A stretch of 64,000 bases of DNA from Dermatemys mawii (taxonomy: Eukaryota > Chordata > Testudines > Dermatemydidae): NCBI GenBank assembly GCA_007922305.1, contig ML677364.1, positions 21,311,326 through 21,375,325 on the forward strand, given 5' to 3'. Below, piece by piece: positions 34,531-45,439 of this stretch. Positions within the stretch are counted from its first letter, which is position 1; the number at the start of each line of letters is the position of its first letter. The translations under genes were made by a program, and so were the position numbers. The notes under the pieces were generated by a model. It made no database searches. It was given only the letters and a program-made list of their open reading frames with translations, and had not been told where the DNA came from.

Positions 34531-34694
34531 CAGGGTTCCTAGAAATCTGTTTGCCAAGGAAAAACGGAAGGTGGGCGAGGGGGAGGTGCTCCAACTGTCA
34601 GCTCTGGGCAGCGTGGCTCCACCTCTGAGATTTCCTTTCAATCACAGAAAAACGTGGACTTTTATTTTTTATTATGGAAAAACTAGGATCCCTG
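34531..34694. mobile_element. 164-bp hAT-like MITE
   Basis: Left CAGGGTTCCTAG and inverted right CAGGGATCCTAG. The flanks ATAGTCAC and ATGATCAA agree at only five of eight positions, so a target duplication is possible but eroded. Confidence 0.65.
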
Positions 34695-34799
34695 ATGATC
34701 AAAGGACTCAACTATATAGTATGGAGCCACACTGTCCATATCGGGGGTACTGGGAGGATCACACCTGCTGTTACAACCCTTCATAGGTCCAGCATATGC

Positions 34800-35290
34800 T
34801 CAGCCAACTCCACAAACTATTGTGAAGAGCACAGTCCCTGCCAGTGTCGCTAAAGATTCATATGTCCCTTCATGCTTCAACCACCATTGCAGAGGACATG
34901 TGTCCATGCAAATGATGAGTTCTGCTAGATAACAATCCAAAGCGGGGCAGACCAACACATGTTCATTTTCATTATCTGTAGTTTCTGCATCGGAGTGTTA
35001 CTTTTTTAAGACTTCTGAAAGCATGCTCTGCACCTTGTTCCTCTCAGATTTTGGAAGGCACTTCAGATTATTAAACCTTGGGTCGATTTCTGTAGCTATC
35101 TTTAGAAATCTCACATTGGTACCTTCTTTGCATTTTGTCAAATCTGCAGTGAAAGTGTTCTTAAAATGAACAACATGTGCTGGGCCATCATCCAAGACTG
35201 GTACAACACGAAATATATGACAGAATGTGGGTAAAACAGCAGGAGATGTACAATTCTCCCCCAAGGAGTTCAAGTCACAAATTTAATTAA
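34800..35290 (-). pseudogene. hAT (ZBED-type) transposase middle region
   Basis: Minus-strand frame 34998-35273 includes VVPVLDDGPAHVVHFKNTF, EIDPRFNNLKCLPKSERN and MLSEVLKK, as in the C-terminal half of hAT transposases related to the ZBED family. It continues in broken frames to a WWLKHEGTYESLA-like segment near 34880. In intact relatives this precedes the dimerisation domain. Frameshifted and lacking the N-terminal BED finger and most of the catalytic core. Confidence 0.68.
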
Positions 35291-35317
35291 TGTATTATTT
35301 TTTTAATGTGTGTCATC

Positions 35318-35550
35318 AGCATGAAGCATGTCCTCTGGAATAGTGACTGAAGCATGAAAGGGCATACGAAGGTTTAGCATATCTTGCAGGTAAATACCTT
35401 GCAATGCGAGCTACAAAAGTGCCATGCAAATGCCTATTCTCACTTTCTGGTGAGATTGTAAATAAGAAGAGGGCAGCATTAGCTCCTGTAAATGTAAACA
35501 AACTTGTTTGTCAAAGCGATTGGCTGAACAAGAAGTAGGACTGAGTGGAC
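35318..35550 (+). pseudogene. hAT transposase C-terminal (dimerisation) remnant
   Basis: Plus-strand translation in shifting frames shows ACPLE, LKHE, LAGKYLA, CLFSLSGEIVNKKRAAL and NVNKLVCQSDWLNKK, the hAT C-terminal dimerisation region, ending in TAG at about 35539. Its first 60 bases repeat, in inverted orientation, the segment at about 34860-34920. Confidence 0.65.
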
Positions 35551-35939
35551 TTGTAAGCACTAAAGTTTTATAGTCTTTTTTTTTAATATAGTTATGTAAC
35601 AAAAAATCTACATTTGTAAATTTCACTTTCACAACACAGATAGCACTACAATACTTGTATGAAGTGAACTGAAAAATATTATTTCTGATTTATCATTTTT
35701 ACAGTGCAAATATTTGTAATCAAAAATACTATAGAGTTTGATTTCAATTACAACACAGAATACAACCTATATGAAAATATAGAAAAACATCCAAAATACT
35801 TAATACATTTCAATTGGTATTCTATTGTTTAATGGTACTATTAAAACTGTGATTAATCATGATTCATTTTTTAAATTACAGTTAATTTTTTGAGTTAATC
35901 ATGTGAGTTAACTGTGATTAATTGACAACCTGTATTCTA

Positions 35940-36200
35940 AAAGCCGTGGCAGCAAGTGTCAGAGCCCAATAGTCTACAGACTCAGGCTCATGGTATGGCA
36001 CTAAAAACAGCAGACGTTGCAGTTCAAGTTGGAGCTCTAAAACCCACCCTGCTCCCCGGGAGTCACAGCCCAACCTCCAGCCTGATCCCCAACATTACAC
36101 TGCTTTTCTTAACACCATAATGAGCCCAAGTCTATAGGCCCAGGCTCTGTGACTCACTGCCATTGGGTTAAAAACATAGTGTAGTACAGACATACTCTTA
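35940..36200. repeat. MITE related to 1629-1938
   Basis: Contains TAGTCTACAGACTCAGGCTC and ends GTAGTACAGACATACTCT, matching the palindromic family at 1629-1938. Diverged; ends approximate. Confidence 0.5.
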
Positions 36201-36324
36201 AAATTGTATTTCACTTTTAAAACAGACTCTGAAGTACCAATCTGAATATACAAAAGGTGGATTTACATTTGAATTTAAATATAGTTTCACTTTAATTTGG
36301 CACGTGTGAGTTTGAGCTTAAAAT

Positions 36325-36445
36325 GGTTTTAGATATAGTTGTTGAACTAGAAGGGACCATTAGATCAAGTCTGACATTCTGTATAACACAGGCCACTAAA
36401 TTTCATCCAGTTACCACCTGTGTTGAGCCCAATAACTTGAGCTGG
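36325..36445 (-). mobile_element. Short CR1 3' fragment
   Basis: AGAAGGGACCATTAGATCAA, then ATAACACAGGCCACTAAATT and GAGCCCAATAACTTGAG follow the minus-strand CR1 3' UTR. Confidence 0.7.
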
Positions 36446-39147
36446 AGTAAATTTTTAGGGCGTTTTGTTTGGAATAGTTGCATTGTCTGTTATTTAGGGC
36501 TCTTAACATATAGAAAGGCATAATAAATAAATAATAATAAATGTCTTCACTTACCAATCCATCTTTCATCCCAGATATATTATTTTAACCTTATAATATT
36601 CCTTTAAATAACTGTCATGTTCCAACACAATGGCAGCTGTTATTTCAGTGGTCAGTGAAATTATCACTGTATATAATTTCTATATTTGTTTAAATTTATG
36701 AGATTTGGAATCCTTTAGGATGAAAGCTGCTGCATGCATGTCTAACAAACAGTATATATAACCTTAACTCTGCGTCCTTGTTTATATGCATTCTTATAGA
36801 GCCTTGTATTACGTTCTTCCTTTTTTTTTCTACATGGGATTCATCTTATTCACTGCAGAAAATCTATGATGTGTTGTGCATGAGTTCTCTCATACAAATA
36901 ACAATACAGCCTAATCCTGTATTGTAGTTTGTGAGATTTGACAGGATCACAGCACAAGATGGTATAGCTGCAGAGGCTGCTAAAGTTAAAACAGCATATT
37001 TCATTTCACTCCCCACCTTTTCATATAACACCCAGAAGTGGAAAGTGGTTAAAAACTAACTTTTTTGCACAAACAAAATATATAGATTTAATTTTCAGTA
37101 GTTAATTGTGGTAATTAATTAAAATTGTTAGTTAACAATTGCTAACGTAGAGAAATAGAGTTGATTTTGTGGATACTGAAAATTTATTATTTTAATATAT
37201 ATTGCGTGCCTGGAGGTCTAAGTCAAGACTCAATATATTGGCCACATAGTGCTCCTAATTCACACATAGGACTCCCACTGAAGTAAGTGGATGTTGTGTG
37301 CATGGATGAAGGACAGCTATAGCTCTAAGTACTGATGACAATATGTATTATGCCTTGTCAACTGTAGAACAAATTGAGCCATTCTAAATCTGAGCCATGG
37401 CTGAAGGAATGGATGCCAGTTAGAGACAGATATAAAACTTTGTGATTTTTTCTTCAATTTAAAAATTTTCAAAGAAAAGATTACGAACAAAATGGAAATG
37501 TGTAGTCTGGGACCCAGAAGATTGCTTCCAGAGAACATTTTCACAAGAAAAGCTAAACAAAAGTGCCTTTAATAGTTGTTTGAGAATTGGGGTGGGGAAA
37601 GGTAAAATTTTTAATCTGGGAACAAAAGAATTGAACAGTTACAACTGACCCTTCCCTGTGGTTTGAGCTGAACAATAAGCCATTGGTGGATTATAGAGTT
37701 TCCAGCAACAGGGAAGAATGTGGCTTTGGACGAATTTATGTAAATGTTGTTTGGAAAGGTAGGTGCGCTCATATACAGAAAACTTGGTGAAGAGTTTTAA
37801 GCAAACCTACGGGATGGTTGGTCTAGGATTCAGACACAGACAGTCTACTCAAGAGATAGGGGAATGAGGAACAAAGGGTAGTGCACAATCAAATCACTCT
37901 GACATTGACTGCCTCATGCCTGTGAGAGGAAACAAATTTTGCCTGACAATTACATAAACACCTTCTGCATTAGGAAAATGACCAGTTGCTGACACTGGTG
38001 ATCATCCCTTCTGTTGAATAAACCACATTTTCTGAAAAGGTGCCAAAGACAGTTTTGTCCCTCTGTACTAATAGATAGGCAATTTTCAACACCAGTCAAA
38101 GGAGAATCAGGAGATGACCTATTGCTCACAGCCACTGTCAGCAGTGCATCATTTTTTCTAGTGCAGATGGACCCTACAAGAGGTGTTTAAATTATCTGTG
38201 ATCTTTTCCTACAAAAATATTTTCAGATTCCTGAACAATGCTAGATTTACTAAGGCGATTGCTATATATTCTTTTATTTCATGCTTTCTGGGCTATATGT
38301 CTTCTGCCTGGTAAATAGCCTTAGTAAATGCTATAATTGTAATTCTCTTTGACTGCATCATTTTTAAGGTTGTATCCACTGAGAGCGTCTCTGGGAGTAA
38401 TGGATCCTTAAAGAAAATAGTTATGTTACAAAGATGGCTGTCTGAGCATATTAGCTGAGTAGACAGAAGAGTACTGGAAACAAGACCCTGGTGCATAGTG
38501 GTATCTTTGTCTCATTCCAAGACAAGCCATGGAGAGACTGTAGAACTGCAGCTCAAAGGTAGGTTCCCACTGGCCTTATGACTCCACTGTCTGGGCAAGC
38601 ACTGGCAGGAGCAAATGCTGAGACATCTAGGGAAGATTTTTTTGATGCATTTTTGGAAAACATTTACAAACCCATCCACAAGTAGAGTCAGGTGGTCCTT
38701 GCTGAACTACTAACAATATTCTGTAAGATTTCTGGGACTCTAACCTTGAACATGGGATATCTGTCACCACCAGACCTGAGGATCTACTATAACACATGCC
38801 ATGATGACAGAGATACCATGCTTTATGTCCCTGGGAGAGTCAGTTTGAAGTGAGAAAATCCAATCCATTCCCACAGATGGTCAGCCCATACCCTACAGAT
38901 GTTACTGTCATAATGCATGGAATCACAGTCCATCTTAAATACATATAATTACAGCTACTCTTCTGCATGCCTTAAATATGTACATGATGTGATCCACTTC
39001 TAGCTCCCTCCTTTTCCCGATCACTATTCAATGATATCTTCTGACACCTGCTTGGGATATGAAAGGTGATGATTCATCCTGAATTTTTGGGAAGTTTTCT
39101 TCAGAACTACTGTGAGATACCTGATAGTAGGGAATAAGGTAAAGGAG
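36446..39147. other. Unassigned AT-rich sequence
   Basis: No gene or repeat recognised. It ends in GGAG (39144-39147), the left copy of the provirus target duplication. Confidence 0.5.
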
Positions 39148-39632
39148 TGTTAAGAAAATGATTGTTAGGAAAATGTAATTTAGAATGTTGTAGTATGATT
39201 TTAAAATAGCCTTAGACTTATAATCTCACTTCCTGTATATGTACTATTGACCCCTAGTTTAACATGCATTTTAAACTTGCATTCACCCTGTCACAGCTGT
39301 GCAGGCGTCATAGTGTCTGAGTACCCCTAAGTGTTTTGAACCTCCTGCTTACCAGACAGGTAAATGAAATAGATTAATACCAACGATGAATATAATAGCC
39401 ATTAAGTGTTCCCACCTGTGTAAGTGGATTGAAAGTCCCCCCTCCCTTATCAACACAGGGGTATAAAATATCCTCACACATGTATTGAGGGGAGCCAGTT
39501 GTTTGGGTGATAACCCCTCTGACTCCTTATTGCTTGCAATAAATCTTGTTTTTCCAGAAGTCTACTGAGTTATGCCTGTCCTTTGAGGTATATTGGACTA
39601 AACTCCAAAGGAAATAAGCAGTTTTTGCAACA
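39148..39632 (+). repeat. 5' LTR
   Basis: Starts TGTTAAG and ends TTGCAACA. Promoter-type TATAAAATA at 39472-39480 and AATAAA at 39538-39543 define U3, a short R and U5. Nearly identical to 44936-45420. Confidence 0.92.
39472..39480 (+). promoter_or_regulatory. LTR TATA box
   Basis: TATAAAATA about 66 bases before the polyadenylation signal. The same sequence is kept in the 3' LTR at 45250-45258. Confidence 0.75.
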
Positions 39633-39636
39633 ATTC

Positions 39637-39654
39637 TGGTGACCCAGATGGGAC
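39637..39654 (+). other. Primer-binding site (probable)
   Basis: TGGTGACCC begins four bases after the LTR ends, the normal place and TGG start for a tRNA 3'-end match. The first nine bases suit tRNA-Trp; the following bases (AGATGGGAC) do not fit that tRNA as I recall it, so the primer is uncertain. Confidence 0.6.
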
Positions 39655-39773
39655 TCCTTTGGACGACTTCGGGGTCACCGCGGACCGACCAGAGGAAGGA
39701 TAGTGCGCACCGGGCAGTTTTTGCCCTTCCTAACTCTCGACCCGACCTGCAGTGATACCCAGAACGTTAAAAC

Positions 39774-39849
39774 GTGAGTCCCTACAAATCAGGCAAGACC
39801 AGAGGCTTCTGGAGTTTGGTAGGCCCCTGGGAAACAGAGCGGTGTAAGT
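39774..39849 (+). other. Leader splice-donor candidates
   Basis: GTGAGT at 39774-39779 and GTAAGT at 39844-39849 both lie between the primer-binding site and gag, where a donor for spliced env RNA is expected. Confidence 0.45.
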
Positions 39850-39945
39850 ATCTCCATTACTCTCATTGTTAATTTGTTTGGTGATTTTAGTACTTTTGTA
39901 TTAATTCGCTGTTTGTAGATTCCTTGTGAATCATTTGGTATAGCA

Positions 39946-40665
39946 ATGGGATCGGGTCGCTCCCGAATGGAAGATTCCGCCTCTCCCTTGGGTTGTATGT
40001 TACGTAACTTTGGTAAATTTAAGAGTAATCATGGTATTAGGATGACTAAAGATGAGTTGATTATGTTTTGTCAGTTGGAATGGACCACGTTCGGTCTTGG
40101 TTGGCCCGATTCAGGATCCTTTGATGTAGACCTCACAACTAAGGTTTATAAAACGGTGGTTAAAAATCAACACTGGGACCAGTTCCCCTATATTGATTGC
40201 TGGCTAACAGTATGTCAGGATCGGCCCCCCCGGCTTATTAAATGTGCCTCTAAATTATGTAAACAAATGCGCCTAGGGGTTCCCAAGCCTCGTCCGGCTA
40301 TTCTCTGCAAGCCTGCAGAGGATGCTTGTCTCGAGACTGTAATGCCATCAGCCCCCCCTTATAGGCCACCCACCCCCATTCCCTCAGGAAGTGGTCCAAC
40401 TGGCCCATCTCCGTCTGTTACTAGCCCCGTTCAACTGGCTAGTCCCCTGACACCAGAGGACAGCGCCCAAGGGGAAGCAAATGGAATCAGTAACATAATT
40501 GCTGAATTTGACCTCCTTTCCCCAAGCCGTCACACGGGACCTGCCTCAAATACCCGAAGTCATGATTTAATAAACCGAGCCTGCCCCATGCGAGAAGTAA
40601 TGTCCCCCACTGGCCAAACATCTTTCCTCTATGCCCCCTTTACTACCACGGACTTATTTAATTAG
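39946..40665 (+). pseudogene. gag: Truncated retroviral gag (matrix to start of capsid)
   Basis: 239 codons against about 500 in intact gammaretroviruses. Residue 2 is Gly (MGS), as needed for N-myristoylation and membrane targeting. Residues about 30-115 match a gammaretroviral matrix domain (WTTFGLGWP, QFPYIDCW). A proline-rich segment follows with a PSAP late-domain motif (residues 134-137) continuing into PPY. The last 25 residues look like the start of capsid. The frame ends at TAG 40663-40665, at a position where the capsid start normally has Trp, so this is probably a TGG-to-TAG mutation. The frame continues open beyond it into pol. Capsid bulk and nucleocapsid are absent. Confidence 0.85.
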
Positions 40666-43068
40666 AAAAGTCAAAACCCCTCTTACAGGGAAGATCCCAT
40701 GGTACAGATAAGGGTGGGTGGCAAGAAATATAAAGCTCTAGTGGATACCAGGGCTATGTATTCTATGATCCCTGCAAAACCTCCTTCTGCTGAAGAAAGC
40801 GGAAAACATGTAATAATAGAAGGAATTGAGGGAAAACAGAGTAAACTGCCTGTATATAAGCCCTTGCTTACAAAGATCGGGGACAATATGCTAGAGCATG
40901 CCTTTATTGTTTCACCTACATGCCCCGTTGCTCTGTTAGGACGAGATATCCTAACCAAACTACAAGCTGAAATCTTTTTCCAAGGAGAACAGATTGTAGT
41001 ACACCTACCAGGAAAACAGGGTTCAAACTATCAAATGGCCCTCTTTAACAAGGAGTCAACTACCTGCACAGGGAACATTGAAGCCTTAGAAGGAATAAAC
41101 CCTGATGTATGGGCAGATGGAAACCCTCCAAGGGCGACATCTGTACCCCCTGTGAAAATACCACTAAAAGAAAAAGAAAGCCCTGTCTATGTAAAACAGT
41201 ACCCTTTGTCAAAAGCAGCTCGTCTGGGTTTAAAGCCCCTCATCGAAAAATTCAAGCAGTGGGGCTGGCTAGTGGAGGGGTCATCCCCTTTCAATACCCC
41301 GATATTGGGAGTGCCTAAACCAGATGGTACCTATAGATTGGTGCATGACTTAAGAGCAATAAATAAGAAGGTTATTGTAGACCACCCTATGGTCCCGAAC
41401 CCTCACACCATTCTAACACAGATTCCGCCTGTAGCAGCCGTTTTTACAGTGTTGGATTTAAAGGATGCTTTCTTCTCAATACCATTAGAAAAGGAAAGCT
41501 GGAAATTGTTTGCTTTTGAATGGGAGGACCCAGAAACTCACTATAAGACTCAGTTAATGTGGACTGTTTTACCTCAAGGTTTTGTGTCATCCCTCCATCT
41601 TTTTGGAACAGCATTGCAGAAAGATTTAGAAAACTGGAAAAGCCAGCATTCAGAGATTGCCTTGCTCCAGTATGTTGATGACTTGTTAATTGCCAGTCCT
41701 GATCTGCAAGTGGGGAAAAGAGCAACCGAGTCTCTGCTAAATATTCTAGAGGAGAAAGGGTATAAAGTTTCACAGGAAAAAGCCCAGATATGCCAACTGA
41801 AGGTTACCTTCCTGGGATATGAAATTGAGAAAGGGGTACGAGCTCTCAGCAAAGAGAGAATCAGGGCAATTCAAGATATGCCTGCCCCAACCAACCCTAG
41901 AGAACTACGAGCCTTCTTAGGTCTGACTGGATTCTGCAGACTATGGATCCCAGACTATGGTAACAAGGCTAAACTTTTATATGAATCTCTCACTAAGGAA
42001 GGCCTCACAAATTGGAAATGGACTAGTGAGCATCAGCATGCTTTTGAACTGTTAAAAGCAGCCTTAATGCAGCCTCTGGCTCTCATGATTCCTAATGAGC
42101 GTAAGCCCTATAGACTCTACGTAGATGAGAATAAGGGCATTGCTCCAGGAGTTCTAACTCAGCCGGTAGGCCCAACCTGGAAACCTGTGGGCTACTACTC
42201 AAAGGTACTGGACCTGGTAGCCAAGGGATGGCCGGCTCGCCTGCGAGCTGTAGCAGCAACTGCAACCATAGTGACAGAAGCCCAAAAGATAGCAATGGGA
42301 GCAGATATGGACATACACACCCCACATGGGGTCCCCCAGATTCTTGGAATAAAAGGTGGGAAATTCTTAAGCCCTTCTCGACAATCCAGATATGAAATCT
42401 TCCTGTTGTCTAACCAAGGGCTTACATTTAAACATACTACAGCTTTAAATCCAGCTACCCTTCTCCCTGAGCCAGGACCACCTAACCATGATTGTTTAGA
42501 AGTACTTACAGAGACAGTGCTAATTCGACCAGACCTGCAGGACGATCCTCTGAAAAACCCAGACGAGGAATTTTTCGTAGACGGATCTAGCAGTATGGTA
42601 CAAGGCACCAGACAGATGGGCTGCGCTGTTGTGACCCTGACTGAAATACTGTGGAAGGAGAAGCTCCCCGCCAGCTGGTCAGCGCAAGCAGCAGAACTCA
42701 CTGCATTGACACGAGCCCTCTGGCTGGGGACAGACAAGAGGTCTGTATTGTCTTCTCTCCACAGATTCGCTGCACCCTTCCAGAGTCTGCCCCGGGACAC
42801 TCCTATCCACAACTTCCAGCCAGGAGATCAGGTGTTGGTACAGAAGTGGAAGAAGGACCCTTTGTCTGAGAGGTGGGACGGACCTTATCAAGTTTTACTC
42901 ACAACACACACGGCTGTAAAACTTGAGAACAGTGACAAATGGACACATTGTTCACGTATTAAAAAGTACACCCCACCTCTCCCCCGGAATCCTGAGACTC
43001 CACCTAAGGACGACTGGACTGTTACTCGCCTGGATCCTCTGCAACTCCGACTTAACTGTGTTCAGTAA
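40666..43068 (+). pseudogene. pol: Retroviral pol (PR-RT-RNase H-IN) with internal deletion
   Basis: Same frame as gag, open for 800 codons. About 10 residues of capsid remain, then protease from about 40699: the catalytic triplet reads DTR (40744-40752) where DTG is required, and LLGRD is kept. RT follows, with LPQGF (41569-41583) and YVDD (41671-41682). RNase H starts with VDGSS (first catalytic Asp at 42580), and then the frame jumps at about 42745-42790 to the integrase C-terminal domain (FQPGDQVLVQKW, ERWDGPYQVLL). The rest of RNase H, the integrase zinc domain and the DDE core are missing. RT motifs look intact, but the polyprotein could not integrate or mature. Confidence 0.9.
42751..42764 (+). 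other. Candidate env splice acceptor
   Basis: TCTTCTCTCCACAG: a pyrimidine tract then CAG, about 300 bases before the env ATG, the expected region for the gammaretroviral env acceptor. It lies at the edge of the pol deletion. Confidence 0.5.
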
Positions 43069-43069
43069 C

Positions 43070-44907
43070 ATGTTTGTGTTCCGCATTTTAATTGGATATG
43101 TCTTTGTATGTAGTATGTATAATTTAACCCCTAGAGGTTTCCAAGCATATGAAAACACTTGGGTATCATTGGCAAGGTTAGCCTTAAATTCATCTATCTT
43201 TTACCTGCCAAATACATATGCTGTAGGTAAAATTATGGAAACATGTTTTCTTGGCATTAGTACAACCCCTTCCACATTGAAAAATTACACACACTTAAAA
43301 AATTTTGCCAAAACGATGACGTATGATGATTTGTATGAAATGGGCCAAATAATGAGCAGCCCGTCTGCCAAGATGTTTTCATTTTTGGTTGCAAATGTAA
43401 CACCAGCTGCCCAGTGTGTCACTTTTGAAGGTGCTACTCAGTATATTCATGACCTTACAAACAAAGGGTTGGTCTGTAATCAGACCACTACTCAGTCATT
43501 TGCTTTTACACCCATGCTTCTCCCCCATGGCTGGTTTTTCCTTTGTGGGCGCACCGCTTATTCATATTGTGACAAAGCTCCAAGTCTGTACTTGTGGGTC
43601 CTGCACTTCCTGGCAGATTTAGGGGCCTCAGAAACTCATCTAGGCCCCAGAGTGACCTCCCTTTCTCAGTAAAATTGGCAAGAGTCACCACCTAGTGAGT
43701 TGCCTTCATCACAGGCCAGTATGGAAGATGGAAAAAAGGGAGGAGCCTGGGCCCGCCCTCTACTCCGGACTCCAGCCCAGGGACCCTAATAGTATCAGCT
43801 AAGATGGCTGACCTTTTAGGCACAAAACACAATACAATTCCCTGGGCTACTTCCCCACAGCAGTCCCTGCTTCTTCAAACTCCACTTCACCCTTACCTCA
43901 GGGCTTCCTTCCTTCAGTATGATATGTTGTCCTACACTCAGTCTCACCAACAGCATAACTTCCTTCCACAGCTCCTGACACCCACACCCACCTGACTAAC
44001 TGGGAGGTTTTTATCTGGTTTCAGCCAGTCCCTGATTGCCTTCAGGTGTCCCAATTAGGCTAGCTGTTTCTACTCCTTTCTAGAAGGTTCTTAATTGGCC
44101 CCAGGTGTCTTGATTGGCCTGGAATAGCCTTTGTTTGGCTATCCAGGGAACAAGGACCTGCACATCCTGAGACTAATATACCTGCCTTCCAGCACTCTCC
44201 TATATCCTTCTGGTCTGACTCCGTCACAATATGTACCAGCTAACAGCTTGGGTGGGCCCTGCACAGTAGGGAGAGTGGCACCCCTTATTGTCCCTGTTCC
44301 CCAACATAACACCAAAAGATATAGACGGGGAAACATACCATTGGACCCCTCCTGTAAGTCAGACATTACACTATTCTCAGAAGGAGAAGCAGATGCCCTC
44401 ATTTTCTCTCTCATTGGCATGCCTGGAATGGCAATGCATAATTACCATGGTATAGTCCACTTAGCCTGCACAGTAGCCAAGGCTTTGAACCTAACTTCCT
44501 TTATCTTGGCCCATCTTAACCAGGAAATGGGAGAAGTCAGGCAGGGAATGTTACAAAATCGTCTTGCTATTGACTATCTGCTTCTCAGACAGGGACACAG
44601 CTGTTCTGAGTTTACTGACCTTTGTTGTTTTAATATTACTGATAAGAAAACTTCCATTGAAAAGGATTTATACAACTTAAAGGAACTAGTGCATGGGATA
44701 AAGCAAACTCACGGTTTTGATTTTTTGTCATGGTTGCCTAATGTTGATGACTGGATAAAAACTCTCCTAAAGGGAGGAATCTATTTTGTATTAATAGTAT
44801 TAGTTATAGGTTTGTGTTTTTGTTGTGTTATGAATTGTATTCCATTGTTATGTCAACAAACCCCACCCAGGAGAGCTAAGCTAGCTCTGCTCCCCGATAG
44901 AATATAG
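43070..44907 (+). pseudogene. env: Retroviral env (SU and TM) split by LTR insertion
   Basis: The ATG at 43070 starts a hydrophobic signal-like segment two bases after the pol stop; an in-frame ATG at 42923 inside pol is an alternative. SU coding runs to 43567 with several N-glycosylation sites (NSS, NYT, NVT, NQT). It is then broken by the element at 43568-44228, inside which a stop occurs at 43670. After it come a furin-type RYRR site (44317-44328), the conserved LQNRLAID segment (from 44551), a C-X6-CC motif (44602-44628), a membrane span (about 44776-44850) and a short tail to TAG 44905-44907. Coding capacity without the insertion is about 390 codons, short for a gammaretroviral env, so SU is probably also internally deleted. 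Confidence 0.85.
43568..44228 (+). repeat. LTR-like insertion within env, ATAT duplication
   Basis: 661 bp beginning TGTGACAAAG and ending CCGTCACA (TG...CA, inverted TGTGAC tips), flanked by ATAT at 43564-43567 and 44229-44232. Its composition (CTTCAGGTGTCCCAATTAGG, CAGGTGTCTTGATTGG) differs sharply from env. I take it as a solo LTR of another family that is frequent in turtle genomes; a DNA transposon with short inverted ends is the alternative. It postdates the provirus. Confidence 0.8.
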
Positions 44908-44921
44908 AAGAAATCATCTTT

Positions 44922-44933
44922 AAAGAGGAAGGA
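44922..44933 (+). other. Polypurine tract
   Basis: AAAGAGGAAGGA, two bases before the 3' LTR, is the plus-strand primer site. Confidence 0.8.
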
Positions 44934-44935
44934 TT

Positions 44936-45420
44936 AGTTAAGAAAATGATTGTTAGGAAAATGTAACTTAGACTGTTGTAGTATGATTTTAAAATAGCCT
45001 TAGACTTATAATCTCACTCTCTGTATATGTACTATTGACCCTTAGTTTAACATGCATTTTAAACTTGCATTCATCCTGTCACAGCTGTGCAGGTGTCATA
45101 GTGTCTGAGTACCCCTAAGTGTTTTGAACCTCCTGCTTACCAGACAGGTAAATGAAATAGATTAATACCAACGATGAATATAATAGCCATTAAGTGTTCC
45201 CACCTGTGTAAGTGGATTGAAAGTCCCCTCTCCCTTATCAACACAGGGGTATAAAATATCCTCACACATGTATTGAGGGGAGCCAGTTGTTTGGGTGATA
45301 ACCCCTCTGACTCCTTATTGCTTGCAATAAATCTTGTTTTTCCAGAAGTCTACTGAGTTATGCCTGTCCTTTGAGGTATATTGGACTAAACTCCAAAGGA
45401 AATAAGCAGTTTTTGCAACA
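44936..45420 (+). repeat. 3' LTR
   Basis: Same length as the 5' LTR. Its first base is A where the 5' LTR has T, so the canonical TG is lost here by point change. TATAAAATA at 45250-45258, AATAAA at 45326-45331. Confidence 0.92.
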
Positions 45421-45439
45421 GGAGCGTGTGACAATATTT

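Larger units (their letters stand above)
34795..35932. mobile_element. Rearranged hAT element with inverted internal copy
   Basis: The right end reads TTAATTGACAACCTG, that is CAGGTTGTCAATTAA when inverted, a hAT-like terminus rich in TTAATCACAGTTAA palindromes (35845-35932). Inside lie two transposase remnants in opposite orientation (34800-35290 minus, 35318-35550 plus). The left terminus was not found; it may be truncated near 34795. Not autonomous. Confidence 0.65.
39148..45420 (+). mobile_element. Endogenous gammaretrovirus-type provirus
   Basis: Two 485-bp LTRs (39148-39632, 44936-45420) bounded by GGAG at 39144-39147 and 45421-45424, with primer-binding site, gag, pol, env and polypurine tract in canonical order. 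Four-base duplication, matrix and RT type, and an env transmembrane subunit of the CX6CC class indicate a gammaretrovirus-like virus. It is defective: capsid/nucleocapsid and part of RNase H plus most of integrase are deleted, there is one stop in gag, the protease active site is altered, and env holds a 661-bp insertion. The LTRs differ at about 9 of 485 positions by eye, so integration is not very old. Confidence 0.93.

Noticed and set aside
39637..39654. Firm tRNA-Trp primer assignment
   Set aside because: Only the first nine bases fit; the remainder does not match well enough.
40663..40665. Gammaretroviral UAG read-through signal between gag and pol
   Set aside because: The stop lies in the start of capsid and the real junction is deleted; it is better explained as a Trp-to-stop mutation.
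42745..42764. Pol deletion explained as loss of a spliced intron
   Set aside because: The acceptor-like sequence itself is still present at the junction, so the deletion was not made by splicing there.
43070..44907. Env as a functional captured (syncytin-like) gene
   Set aside because: Although the retroviral parts are free of stops, the 661-bp insertion splits SU from TM and the SU is short; this copy cannot make a normal envelope protein.
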